DNA of 64,000 nt. Origin: Ornithinimicrobium cryptoxanthini (GTDB lineage Bacteria > Actinomycetota > Actinomycetes > Actinomycetales > Dermatophilaceae). Below the pieces are notes generated by a model. The model searched no databases, had not been told where the DNA came from, and was given only the letters and a program-made list of their open reading frames with translations. This document shows, in pieces, positions 56,058 to 64,000 of the stretch. The stretch covers positions 2,604,001-2,668,000 of the forward strand of contig NZ_CP099490.1 of the NCBI RefSeq assembly GCF_023923205.1. Direction: 5' to 3'. The position numbers were made by a program, and so were the translations under genes. Position 1 is the stretch's first letter; each line of letters opens with the position of its first letter.

Positions 56058-56666
56058 TCAGCGACCCCGGTCAGGCGCCGGGTCCTGCCGCAGGCGCAGC
56101 GCCGTCAGGACGTAGTCAACACCGGTCACCACGGTGACCACGACCGCGGCATACATGATCCACAGTCCAGCGGTGTGCAGGAAGCCGGTCAGCGGAGGGA
56201 TCAGCAGCAGCAGACCGATCGCCTGCAGCGTCGTCTTGAGCTTGCCGCCCTTGCTGGCCGGGATGATGCCGCGTCGGATCACCCAGAACCGCAGGGCCGT
56301 GATCCCCAGCTCGCGGACCAGGATCACGACGGTGATCCACCAGGGCAGCACGTCCAGGATCGACAGTCCGATCAGCGCGGACCCCATCAGTGCCTTGTCG
56401 GCGATCGGATCGGCCACCTTGCCGAAGTTGGTCACCAGGCTACGCCGGCGAGCGAGTTCCCCGTCCAGCCAGTCGGTGAGACTGGCCAGGGCAAAGACCA
56501 CCGCCGCCCACCACCGGTGCGGGTCCGACTCACCGGACCGGGTCAGCAACAGCCACAGGAATACGGGGACCAGCAGAATCCGCAATATGGTCAGCGCGTT
56601 GGGCAGGTTCCACGAACCAGCCCGGGGGCTCGACGGCGTCGTTGCCGGATCGGGCGCGGTGCTCAC
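56058..56666 (-). CDS. pgsA: CDP-diacylglycerol-glycerol-3-phosphate phosphatidyltransferase
   Basis: A 202-residue membrane enzyme making phosphatidylglycerophosphate. The CDP-alcohol transferase motif is [18 protein letters not shown] followed by KVADPIADK, with all catalytic Asp residues. Six hydrophobic segments. The GTG start at 56666 overlaps the rimO stop (GTGA), giving coupling. N-terminal Pro/Ser extension of about 20 residues is usual in this group. Confidence 0.94.
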   Translation of the reverse strand: MSTAPDPATTPSSPRAGSWNLPNALTILRILLVPVFLWLLLTRSGESDPHRWWAAVVFALASLTDWLDGELARRRSLVTNFGKVADPIADKALMGSALIGLSILDVLPWWITVVILVRELGITALRFWVIRRGIIPASKGGKLKTTLQAIGLLLLIPPLTGFLHTAGLWIMYAAVVVTVVTGVDYVLTALRLRQDPAPDRGR

Positions 56667-58219
56667 GGCGCCGGAGCCTCCTCGGGCAGGACCCGGGCGA
56701 TCAGGTCGACGCCCTCGGTGTCGACCACCTCGGCCAGCACGACGTCACCCACCCTCGGCGCGCGACCGCCGGTCCAGCCCACCAGGATGGTCGACCCGTC
56801 GACGTCCGGCCCCTGCTGCTCGGCACGTCCCGTCACGACCTGCTCACCCGCGCCCCACCCAGCGTGGTCCCCATCAGCGACGTCGATCTCCTCGACCAGC
56901 ACGCTGACCTGCTCGCCCACGCGGTCAGCCGCACGCTGGGCGGTCAGCTGCTCCACGAGCTCACAGACCAGAGCCACCCGCTCGGCGATGACCTCGGGAG
57001 CGAGCTTGTCGGCATACGACTCGGCCTCGGTGCCGTCCTCGTCGGAGTAGCCGAAGACCCCGACCACATCGAGCTCGGCCTCCTGCAGGAAGGCGGTCAG
57101 CTCGGCCAGGTCCTCCTCGGTCTCGCCGGGGAAGCCGACGATGACGTTGGACCGGATGCCGGCGTGCGGGACCCGCTCGCGCACCATCCGCAGCAGGGCC
57201 AGGAACGACTCGCGGTCACCGAAGCGGCGCATCGTCCTCAGCAGGCGGCCGGAGGCGTGCTGGAAGGAGATGTCGAAGTATGGCGTCACGCCAGGGGTCT
57301 GTGCCATCACGTCGAGCAGCTCAGGTTGGATCTCGGCAGGCTGCAGATAGGAGACGCGGACCCGGTCGATGCCCTCGATCGCGGCCAGTTCGGGCAGCAT
57401 CTGCTCCAGCAGCCGCAGGTCACCCAGGTCCTTGCCGTAGGACGTGGTGTTCTCGCTGACCAGGAAGACCTCGCGCACGCCGCGCTGGGCCAGCCAGCGC
57501 GCCTCGTCGAGGATCTCGTGCGGGCGGCGGGAGACGAACGAGCCACGGAACATCGGGATCGCGCAGAACGCGCAGCGCCGGTCACAGCCGGACGCGATCT
57601 TCAGCGGTGCCCAGGGGCGCCCGTCCAGACGGGCCCGGATCACCGGCGGGCCGGAAGCCGACGCCACCTCGTCGGTCCCCTGGCTGTTGGTGGCCACGAA
57701 GTCCGCGGGCTGGATCTGCTGGTGCCCCGGCAGGGCCACCGCGTCCGCACCCTCCTGCCGGGCCGCCGGGGCGATCGGCAGCAGCTGGCGACGGTCACGC
57801 GGAGTGTGCGAGGCGGGACGGTCACCGTCCAGGATCGCCTGGAGCTGGCCCGACATGTCCTGGTAGGAGTCGAAACCGAGAACGGCGTCCGCCTCGGGCA
57901 GCTGGTCGGCCAGCTGCTGGCCGTAGCGCTCGGCCAGGCACCCCACGGCGACCACGGCCTGCGTGCGGCCGGTCTCCTTGAGGTCACCGGCCTCCAGCAA
58001 GGCGTCGATGGAGTCCTTCTTGGCCTGCTCGACGAAGCCGCAGGTGTTGACGACGGCTACGTCCGCCTCAGCGGCGTCGTCCACCAGGGTCCACCCGCCG
58101 GCCGTCAGCCGACCGGCCAGCTCCTCGGAGTCAACCTCGTTGCGCGAGCAGCCGAGCGTCACCAGAGCCACCGTGCGTCCCTGGGCAGGGGCAGCGGGCT
58201 CGGTGAGGCGTGGACTCAT
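56663..58219 (-). CDS. rimO: Ribosomal protein S12 methylthiotransferase RimO
   Basis: A 518-residue radical-SAM methylthiotransferase acting on Asp of S12. N-terminal cluster region begins [20 protein letters not shown]; the radical-SAM motif is [17 protein letters not shown]-like segment is present as [13 protein letters not shown]; a TRAM domain ends the protein. It carries a long Pro/Arg-rich insert near residues 130-200 that varies in this family. ATG 58219; it sits between yeiH and pgsA. Confidence 0.94.
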   Translation of the reverse strand: MSPRLTEPAAPAQGRTVALVTLGCSRNEVDSEELAGRLTAGGWTLVDDAAEADVAVVNTCGFVEQAKKDSIDALLEAGDLKETGRTQAVVAVGCLAERYGQQLADQLPEADAVLGFDSYQDMSGQLQAILDGDRPASHTPRDRRQLLPIAPAARQEGADAVALPGHQQIQPADFVATNSQGTDEVASASGPPVIRARLDGRPWAPLKIASGCDRRCAFCAIPMFRGSFVSRRPHEILDEARWLAQRGVREVFLVSENTTSYGKDLGDLRLLEQMLPELAAIEGIDRVRVSYLQPAEIQPELLDVMAQTPGVTPYFDISFQHASGRLLRTMRRFGDRESFLALLRMVRERVPHAGIRSNVIVGFPGETEEDLAELTAFLQEAELDVVGVFGYSDEDGTEAESYADKLAPEVIAERVALVCELVEQLTAQRAADRVGEQVSVLVEEIDVADGDHAGWGAGEQVVTGRAEQQGPDVDGSTILVGWTGGRAPRVGDVVLAEVVDTEGVDLIARVLPEEAPAP

Positions 58220-58234
58220 GGGTCTACCTTAGGC

Positions 58235-59236
58235 TCACCAGTGGCCGGTGACGCGCATGAGCACCAGGCTGCTGACAGCCACGAGCACCCACAGCACTCC
58301 TCCGAGGGCCAGCGGTCGCCAGCCGGCCTCGCGCACCGCCCGCACCGGCGTGCCCAGCCCGATCGCGGTCAGCGCAACGGTCGTCAGATAGCTGGCGAGC
58401 ACCCGCACCGGATCCGCCCAGGAGTCCGGCACCAGGCCTACCGAGTTCACCGCGGCCGCCACCAGGAAGAGGACCAGGAACGGCGGGACCAACCTGGCCC
58501 ACGACATACCTGCCCCCTCATCGGCCGGATGAGCCGCCGCACGGGCACGGGCCACCGAGTGCCCCACCGCGATCGGGATGATCATCAGCGTCCGGGTGAG
58601 CTTGACGACGACCGCGTGGGAGGTCGCAACCGCACCATAAACCGTGGCGGCGGCGACCACCGACGAGGTGTCGTTGATCGCGGTCCCGGCCCACAGCCCG
58701 AAGCCCTCCTGGGAGAGCCCGAGCGCGTGGCCCAGGAGGGGGAAGAGCAGCACGGCCAGGGCGTTGTAGACGAAGATCACGGCCACCGAGACGGCGACCG
58801 CGACCCCGCCCGCGCCGGTCACCGCGCTCAGCGTCGCGATGGCCGAGGCGCCGCAGATGCCGGTCCCGACCGTGACCAGGGTGCGGATGTCCTCGGTGAC
58901 CCCGAGCCAGCGTCCGATCAGCGCGCCACCGGCCAGAGCCAGCGCGAGGGTCCCCAGCATGACCGGCAGCGTCTCCCACCCGATGCGCGCCACCTGGCCT
59001 AGGGACAGGCCGAGTCCGAGCAGGACGACCGCAGCCTGCAGCACCTTCTTGGCTGCGAACGCCGTGCCTGGCCCCAGCGCGGGGCGCGGCCCCAGGACCG
59101 ACCCCACGACCAGGCCGAGGAGTATGCCGAGCACCGGCCCACCGATCACCGGCACCTGGCCACCGACCAGGTGCGCGAGCAGGCCGAGACCAGCCGCCAG
59201 CGCGAGGCCGGGGAGCAGCCCGTGCGGGCTGCTCAC
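58235..59236 (-). CDS. YeiH/UPF0324 family membrane protein
   Basis: A 333-residue membrane protein with about ten helices. Family blocks: VIGGPVLGILLGLVVG, GTGICGASAIATLSAVTGA and WAGTAINDTSSVVAAATVYG. The family is annotated as a putative sulfate or sulfonate exporter, mainly by analogy; the substrate is not proven. It starts at GTG 59236, overlapping the stop of the channel-like gene by GTGA. Its place in a ftsK-rimO operon suggests constitutive expression. Confidence 0.88.
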   Translation of the reverse strand: MSSPHGLLPGLALAAGLGLLAHLVGGQVPVIGGPVLGILLGLVVGSVLGPRPALGPGTAFAAKKVLQAAVVLLGLGLSLGQVARIGWETLPVMLGTLALALAGGALIGRWLGVTEDIRTLVTVGTGICGASAIATLSAVTGAGGVAVAVSVAVIFVYNALAVLLFPLLGHALGLSQEGFGLWAGTAINDTSSVVAAATVYGAVATSHAVVVKLTRTLMIIPIAVGHSVARARAAAHPADEGAGMSWARLVPPFLVLFLVAAAVNSVGLVPDSWADPVRVLASYLTTVALTAIGLGTPVRAVREAGWRPLALGGVLWVLVAVSSLVLMRVTGHW

Positions 59237-59937
59237 TTGCGGAACTTGACCAGGGTGAGCCCGAGCAGGCGCGCGACGACCAGCGCGATGTAGTTGAGGC
59301 CGGCGAGCATCTGCAGCATGAGCACCCCACGGGCGTGGCCTGCCTCGGCCCCGGGGGTGATGTCCGACAGGCCGGTGTTGGTCAGTGTGGTGAAGGACAG
59401 GAAAAGCAGGTCCATCCAGGACAGCGGACCCTCGTGCCCGGCGTGGATGTAGGACCCGGGCCAGATGATCTGCACGATGCCGTGGGTGTAGGCGAATGCC
59501 CAGGCGAGCACCGTGAAGCAGGCCCCCGTGGCGAAGAGCTCATCGCGAGAGACCCAGGCGTCGGCGAACATATAACGCAGCAGCGAGACGGCGGTGTAGA
59601 AGTAGAAGATCGCGTGGAAGGCGTAGCTCGCCAGCATGACGCCCTCGCTGGACGGGAACACCGCCTCCATGATGGTCAGGACAAAGACCGGTGCGCCGAG
59701 GATCATCGCAAGGCGGCGGGTGGACGGGGTCTTGTTCACGGCGAGCACTGCGATCGCCAGGATCACCAGCCCAAAGACCGAGAGCAGGGTGCGCCCCAGC
59801 CCGTCGGCATCGGTGAACGGAAAGATCAGCACGCCCAGGAGCTGCACCACCAGGAGCACCCCGGAGGGATGGTCCCGCAACGCGGCCCACCAGCGCTGCA
59901 TTCGGGTCTGCCCTGCGGCGCCTGCGTAGGTGAACAC
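59233..59937 (-). CDS. Ion-channel-like membrane protein with altered filter
   Basis: A 234-residue protein with about six hydrophobic segments. The last hairpin resembles an Ion_trans_2 pore: WMDLLFLSFTTLTNTGLSD sits where potassium channels have TTVGYGD, so the filter Gly-Tyr-Gly-Asp is changed. Conduction is therefore uncertain. Start ATG 59937, twelve bases after ftsK begins; wait for the neighbouring direction it follows ftsK closely and overlaps yeiH. Similar proteins follow ftsK in related genomes. Confidence 0.72.
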   Translation of the reverse strand: MFTYAGAAGQTRMQRWWAALRDHPSGVLLVVQLLGVLIFPFTDADGLGRTLLSVFGLVILAIAVLAVNKTPSTRRLAMILGAPVFVLTIMEAVFPSSEGVMLASYAFHAIFYFYTAVSLLRYMFADAWVSRDELFATGACFTVLAWAFAYTHGIVQIIWPGSYIHAGHEGPLSWMDLLFLSFTTLTNTGLSDITPGAEAGHARGVLMLQMLAGLNYIALVVARLLGLTLVKFRK

Positions 59938-59948
59938 GGCTGGTGACT

Positions 59949-62825
59949 CTACTCCCGCCCGGTGAGGTCCCAGGCGTCCTCGTCGTCATCGTCCTCGACG
60001 TGGTCCTGGCCGTCGTCGGCCAGCGGGTCGGCATACTCCCTCGGTTGGTGCACGACGGGGACCGGGCCGGTCGGCTCGTCGACGTCGTGGGCGGCGTCGT
60101 AGGGGACATCGTCGACGCTGCCGTCCAGGTCGGTGCCGCCCGTGTCTGCCTCGGGAGGGGGCTCCTGCCCCTGCAGCAGCGCCAGCGTGACATCGAGGTC
60201 GTCCGGCGGGACAAGCACGTCGCGCGCCTTGCTGCCCTCGGAGGGGCCGACGATGCCGCGTGACTCCATCAGGTCCATCAGGCGCCCGGCCTTGGCGAAG
60301 CCGACTCGCAGCTTGCGCTGCAGCATCGAGGTCGACCCGAACTGGGTGGTGATGACCTGCTCGGCCGCCTGCAACAACAGATCCAGGTCGTCGCCGATGT
60401 CCTCATCGACCTGCTTCTTGGCGGGCGCGACGGTCACGTCCTCGCGATAGACCGGCTTGAGCTGGGCTGTGACGTGCTTGACGACTCCCTGGATCTCGGA
60501 CTCGGCGACCCAGGCGCCCTGCACGCGCATCGGCTTGGAGGCACCCATCGGCAGGAACAACGCATCACCCTGGCCGATCAGCTTCTCGGCACCCGGCATG
60601 TCCAGCACCACGCGACTGTCTGTGACGGACGACGTGGCAAACGCCATCCGGGACGGCACGTTGGCCTTGATCAGCCCGGTGACCACGTCCACGGAGGGAC
60701 GCTGGGTGGCCAGCACCAGGTGGATGCCGGCGGCGCGGGCCAGCTGGGTGATCCGCACGACCGACTCCTCGACGTCGCGTGGTGCGACCATCATCAGGTC
60801 GGCCAGCTCGTCGACGACGACGAGCAGATAGGGGTAGGGCTGCAGCACTCTCTCGGAGCCGGGCGGCGGGGTGACCTTGCCGGCGCGGATCGCCTTGTTG
60901 AAGTCGTCGATGTGCTTGAACCCGAACGCGGAGAGGTCGTCGTAGCGGGTGTCCATCTCCTTGACCACCCACGCCAGGGCCTCGGCGGCCTTCTTGGGGT
61001 TGGTGATGATCGGCGTGATCAGGTGCGGGATGCCTTCATAGGCCGTCAGCTCCACCCGCTTGGGGTCCACCAGGACCATGCGGACCTCGTCGGGGGTGGC
61101 GCGCATCAGGATCGAGGTGATCATCGAGTTGATGAAGCTGGACTTGCCGGACCCGGTCGCACCGGCCACCAGGGTGTGCGGCATCTTGGCCAGGTTGGCG
61201 ATGACATAACCGCCCTCGACGTCCTTGCCGACGCCCATCACCATGGGGTGGGTGTTGTTGCGGGCGGCGTTGGAGCGCAGCACATCACCGAGCGCGACAT
61301 TCTCGCGGTCGGCATTGGGGATCTCGACACCCACCGCGGACTTGCCCGGGATCGGCGAGAGGATGCGCACCTCGGCCGAGGCGACCGAGTAGGCGATGTT
61401 CTTGGACAGGGCGGTGATCCGCTCGACCTTGACACCGGGGCCGAGCTCGACCTCGTAGCGGGTGACCGTCGGGCCGCGCATGAAGCCGGTGACCTGGGCG
61501 TCGACGCCGAAGTCCTCGAGGACGCCGGTGAGCGCGTCGACCACCTTGTCGTTGGCCGCCGAACGGGACTTGTGCGGGGGGCCCTCGACGAGGAGCGAGT
61601 TCTCGGGGAGGGTATAGGTCACATCTCCGGCCAGCATCAGCTGCTCGACACGCTGCGGGAGCGGGGCGGTCGGCGGTGCGACGAGGGTCTCCTTGGCCTC
61701 CGCGCCGGCCGGATCGGGACGCTTCTGACCCGGGCGCAGGATCGGCTGGGTGTCGTCCGACCCGGGCTTGCTCGAGGCGGTCTTCCCGGCCTTGGCGGCA
61801 CTGCCGCTGCCCTGCTCCTGGGCGGCCGCGTCCTCGCGCTGCTTGCGGGCGAAGGCCTTGGTGCGCAACGACTTGGCCGAACCCGGCTGCACCTCGGCAG
61901 CCTGCTCGAAGGCCTCATCTCCATCGCGCTCGCCCGGCACCTCGACCCGGCGGCGGCGGCCCGGACGGGACGGCGCGGGCTCCGCGTCGTCGGGCGTCTC
62001 GAAGAGGGCGGACTCCAGGTCGCGCAGCCGCTGCGGGATCCGGTGCAACGGGGTCGCGGTGATCACCAGGATGCCGAAGACTGCCAGCAGGCTGAGCAGC
62101 GCGATCGTGCCATAGCTGGTCAGCGCGGCCGTGATGGGGCTGGCCACGATGAAGCCGACCACCCCACCTGCGTTCTGCAGCGCTGCCTGACCCTCGCTGT
62201 AGTCCGGGGCTCCGAGGGCGACGTGCGTCAGACCGGTCGCGGCCAGCCCGAGCGCGATGGTGCCGACGGCCATCCGGTGGTTCGCGGCGGTGCTGGCGGG
62301 CGCCCGCAGCAACCGCATCGCAAAAAGGAAGAGCACGATGGGCAGAGCCAGCCCGACCCGCCCGAAGGTCCCGGCGGTGACGGCGTGGATGGCGGTGCCG
62401 AGCGCGCCCTGCAGGTCCCACCACTCGCGCAGCGCGATGATGACCGACAGCGCCAGGAGCAGGAAGCCCAGTCCGTCACGCCGGTGGCCCGGGTCCTCGC
62501 CCTCCTGGGAGCTCATCGATCTCACCGCTCCTCCGGTTGCTGTTGCCATGCCCATCCACGTCCCTCGTGCCACCCGCCAGGGCAGCGGTGCCCGACCGTC
62601 TCTCGGCCGGCTCGTGCGCGCGCCACTCCTGGGAGCGCCGCGCGAGCTGGAGCTGCGACCACCGGAGGCCCGGCTGCTCGCACTGCCCCTGCCGCTGGTC
62701 CTGCCCGTCGCCATGGAGCTCCCCGTCGCCCTGGAGCCGCCCGTCGAGCGGCTCTGGGGCGCGCGGGAGCCGCTTCCGGTCGTCTTGCTGCCGGCGCGGG
62801 ATCGGGTCGTCGCAGTCTTCGCCAC
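59949..62825 (-). CDS. ftsK: FtsK/SpoIIIE DNA translocase
   Basis: A 958-residue division DNA pump. Residues 1-110 are a Ser/Arg-rich segment, 120-290 the membrane domain, then a Pro/Ala-rich linker; the motor has Walker A GATGSGKSSF and Walker B MVLVDPKRVEL; the C-terminal gamma winged helix (GSTSMLQRKLRVGFAKAGRL) reads KOPS-like sequences. GTG 62825 gives the usual VAKTATTRSR start with no clear RBS. It is the first gene of the series running to clgR. Confidence 0.94.
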   Translation of the reverse strand: MAKTATTRSRAGSKTTGSGSRAPQSRSTGGSRATGSSMATGRTSGRGSASSRASGGRSSSSRGAPRSGARTSRPRDGRAPLPWRVARGTWMGMATATGGAVRSMSSQEGEDPGHRRDGLGFLLLALSVIIALREWWDLQGALGTAIHAVTAGTFGRVGLALPIVLFLFAMRLLRAPASTAANHRMAVGTIALGLAATGLTHVALGAPDYSEGQAALQNAGGVVGFIVASPITAALTSYGTIALLSLLAVFGILVITATPLHRIPQRLRDLESALFETPDDAEPAPSRPGRRRRVEVPGERDGDEAFEQAAEVQPGSAKSLRTKAFARKQREDAAAQEQGSGSAAKAGKTASSKPGSDDTQPILRPGQKRPDPAGAEAKETLVAPPTAPLPQRVEQLMLAGDVTYTLPENSLLVEGPPHKSRSAANDKVVDALTGVLEDFGVDAQVTGFMRGPTVTRYEVELGPGVKVERITALSKNIAYSVASAEVRILSPIPGKSAVGVEIPNADRENVALGDVLRSNAARNNTHPMVMGVGKDVEGGYVIANLAKMPHTLVAGATGSGKSSFINSMITSILMRATPDEVRMVLVDPKRVELTAYEGIPHLITPIITNPKKAAEALAWVVKEMDTRYDDLSAFGFKHIDDFNKAIRAGKVTPPPGSERVLQPYPYLLVVVDELADLMMVAPRDVEESVVRITQLARAAGIHLVLATQRPSVDVVTGLIKANVPSRMAFATSSVTDSRVVLDMPGAEKLIGQGDALFLPMGASKPMRVQGAWVAESEIQGVVKHVTAQLKPVYREDVTVAPAKKQVDEDIGDDLDLLLQAAEQVITTQFGSTSMLQRKLRVGFAKAGRLMDLMESRGIVGPSEGSKARDVLVPPDDLDVTLALLQGQEPPPEADTGGTDLDGSVDDVPYDAAHDVDEPTGPVPVVHQPREYADPLADDGQDHVEDDDDEDAWDLTGRE

Positions 62826-63060
62826 GTTCGCACGGTACTTGACTTTCACCTGCGCATCACGCGTCACACGCGCAACGGCCCAATGTGTTCGGGAGCGGCA
62901 GCTCTGCTGACCGCTACCCACCCGGGCTGGACCCGCCTCGCACAGCTCCCTGACGGCGCGGGTCGAGCACTAGACTTCGACCCTAGCGAAGGTCCAGCGA
63001 AACGGTTGCTATCCCTCGAAAGCAATCTAAACCCTTGACGTAACTTGTCAAGATTATTCC

Positions 63061-63088
63061 TTGCTATTGGTGGCGATCAAGGTAGACT
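63061..63088 (+). promoter_or_regulatory. Promoter of a leaderless satD mRNA
   Basis: TTGCTA (63061-63066) and TAGACT (63083-63088) with a 16-bp spacer place the start of transcription at or next to the ATG at 63095, with no room for a ribosome site. A nearby TTGAC/GTCAA inverted repeat at about 63035-63051 may be an operator. Confidence 0.55.
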
Positions 63089-63094
63089 CTTGGC

Positions 63095-63778
63095 ATGGCT
63101 CGACAGAGTTCACCGGCTCGGGCCACCCTGCTCGGCGACGTGATCGGCTCGCGGGTGGCCAGCGACCGCAAGGCCCTGCACGACCAGCTCAGTGCGGCCC
63201 TCGACCAGGTGAGCACCGAGGTCGATGCGCTCGATGACCTCAAGGTCATTGCCGGCGACGAGTTCCAGGCCACCTTTGCCGCCGTGGGTGAGGCGTTGTA
63301 TGCCGCGCTCCTCCTCCGCCTGCGACTCGACCCTGACATCGACGTGCGGATCGGCGTCGGCTGGGGCCCGGTGACCGTCCTCGACGCGGCGCACAGCACG
63401 CAGGACGGGCCCGGCTGGTGGGCAGCCCGCGCGGCGATCGAGTGGGTTGAGGAGCGCCAGGGTGTCGTGGGGTTCGAGCGGGTGCGCACGGCCTACCGGC
63501 CCGCACCGGACCCCGACGGCCCGCGCGCCGAGCAGACACCGGCAGTGGTTGGCCCCTCCGCCGCCGCGGTCAATGCGGCCCTGCTCTGTCAGGACCATCT
63601 GGTTGGCTCGATGGATCAACGATCGAGATTCATCTTGGAGGGGCTCATGCATGGTCGCACCCAGACCCAGCTGGCGCAGGAGCTGGGGTTGACTCGTCAG
63701 GCGGTCAACCAGCGCCGCAAGCATGATGGCCTGGCCATCGCGGTGGAGGCGGCCCGCAGTCTGCGGTCGGTGCAGTGA
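63095..63778 (+). CDS. satD: SatD family protein
   Basis: A 227-residue protein of the SatD family, with an N-terminal LLGDVIGSR block, GDEFQATFAAVGEALYAALLLR and RIGVGWG, a layout reminiscent of nucleotidyl-cyclase-like folds, and a C-terminal HTH (LTRQAVNQRRKHDGL). SatD is found in lactic-acid stress loci of streptococci; its role in Actinobacteria is unknown. It seems to be translated leaderless from ATG 63095. The next gene overlaps its stop. Confidence 0.85.
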   Translation: MARQSSPARATLLGDVIGSRVASDRKALHDQLSAALDQVSTEVDALDDLKVIAGDEFQATFAAVGEALYAALLLRLRLDPDIDVRIGVGWGPVTVLDAAHSTQDGPGWWAARAAIEWVEERQGVVGFERVRTAYRPAPDPDGPRAEQTPAVVGPSAAAVNAALLCQDHLVGSMDQRSRFILEGLMHGRTQTQLAQELGLTRQAVNQRRKHDGLAIAVEAARSLRSVQ

Positions 63779-64000
63779 GCTCTCTCGCGATCCTGCTGAT
63801 CGCCGTCGGTCTGGCCGACCTGGTCGCGGCTCGTGGGTGGCGGACCCCGCAGACCGGCCGTCTGGTCGGCGCGTGGGCCGGCCTCGCCTCGATCGCCGTG
63901 CTGGCGGCGTTGTCCGGCCTCGGTGGCTGGGGCGACCTGGCTCTGCTCGTGGTGGCCGGGCTCACCACCGCCTCCTGGGTCATCTTGACCGAGCGCGCTG
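63775..64000 (+). CDS. Membrane protein, partial (window end)
   Basis: Begins at GTG 63775, overlapping the satD stop by four bases, and runs off the window after about 75 codons. Three hydrophobic segments are visible (SSLAILLIAVGLADLV, GAWAGLASIAVLAALSG, LALLVVAGLTTASWVIL). SatD genes are often followed by a small membrane protein of this type. Translational coupling suggests the two act together. Confidence 0.7.
   Translation, partial: MSSLAILLIAVGLADLVAARGWRTPQTGRLVGAWAGLASIAVLAALSGLGGWGDLALLVVAGLTTASWVILTERA

Noticed and set aside
56642..59002. 786-codon open frame opposite rimO and yeiH
   Set aside because: Shadow of well-supported genes on the other strand.
60474..63038. 854-codon open frame on the plus strand
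   Set aside because: It lies opposite ftsK, has no family motif and its amino-acid composition is that of a GC-rich shadow frame.

Overview
The window is a chromosomal piece of a high-GC actinobacterium. The actinobacterial core gene order (ftsK, rimO, pgsA, cinA, clgR, DUF3046, recA, recX, miaB), the DUF5709 and DUF3046 families and the Rv1747-like FHA-ABC transporter support this. A member of Micrococcales near Intrasporangiaceae or Ornithinimicrobiaceae is my guess, not something the sequence proves. I saw no tRNA, rRNA or CRISPR array.

Positions 1-24,940 are accessory DNA. From the left: a small HTH protein; a DUF4192 gene behind a strong promoter and a structured leader with a terminator-like hairpin; three small or medium proteins, two clearly membrane-anchored; a DUF4268 nuclease-fold protein; a serine recombinase between two strong terminators; an intact IS21-family element with a 5-bp target duplication; several orphan genes; and a decayed plasmid or integrative-element replication module. 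That module has a DUF3631 ATPase, a prim-pol protein broken by a TAG and a G8 frameshift, two small accessory genes and an iteron-like cluster. Next come an FHA-FHA-ABC transporter and two PknF-like Ser/Thr kinase genes that share an almost exact 1.3-kb direct repeat. The first kinase is broken by a 5-bp tandem duplication; the second is intact with a different sensor domain. The accessory DNA ends in a truncated tadA/cpaF gene at 24,942-25,229.

Positions 25,400-43,000 mix single genes with part of the core. They hold an FHA-fused EssC/EccC-like ATPase with no other type VII genes beside it, a topoisomerase IB, an SDR diverging from an unusual MerR-sliding-clamp fusion, an OafA-type acyltransferase, miaB, a DUF1275 protein, DUF5709, recX, an intein-bearing recA with a probable LexA box, and a NYN-LOTUS protein.

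Positions 43,000-64,000 are core. lysC-asd form an operon, followed by DUF3046, lhr-nei, a VOC protein behind a 28-bp palindrome, and a persulfide-sensing CstR-type repressor diverging from a metallo-beta-lactamase/rhodanese enzyme. Then comes the co-directional series ftsK, ion-channel-like protein, YeiH, rimO, pgsA, cinA, clgR (several start/stop overlaps), and finally a leaderless satD gene.

Functional threads: DNA repair (recA, recX, lhr, nei), tRNA and ribosomal methylthiolation (miaB, rimO), sulfide handling (cstR with the dioxygenase-like gene; possibly YeiH) and phospho-signalling through FHA domains. Gene functions are family assignments read from visible motifs; no searches were run.
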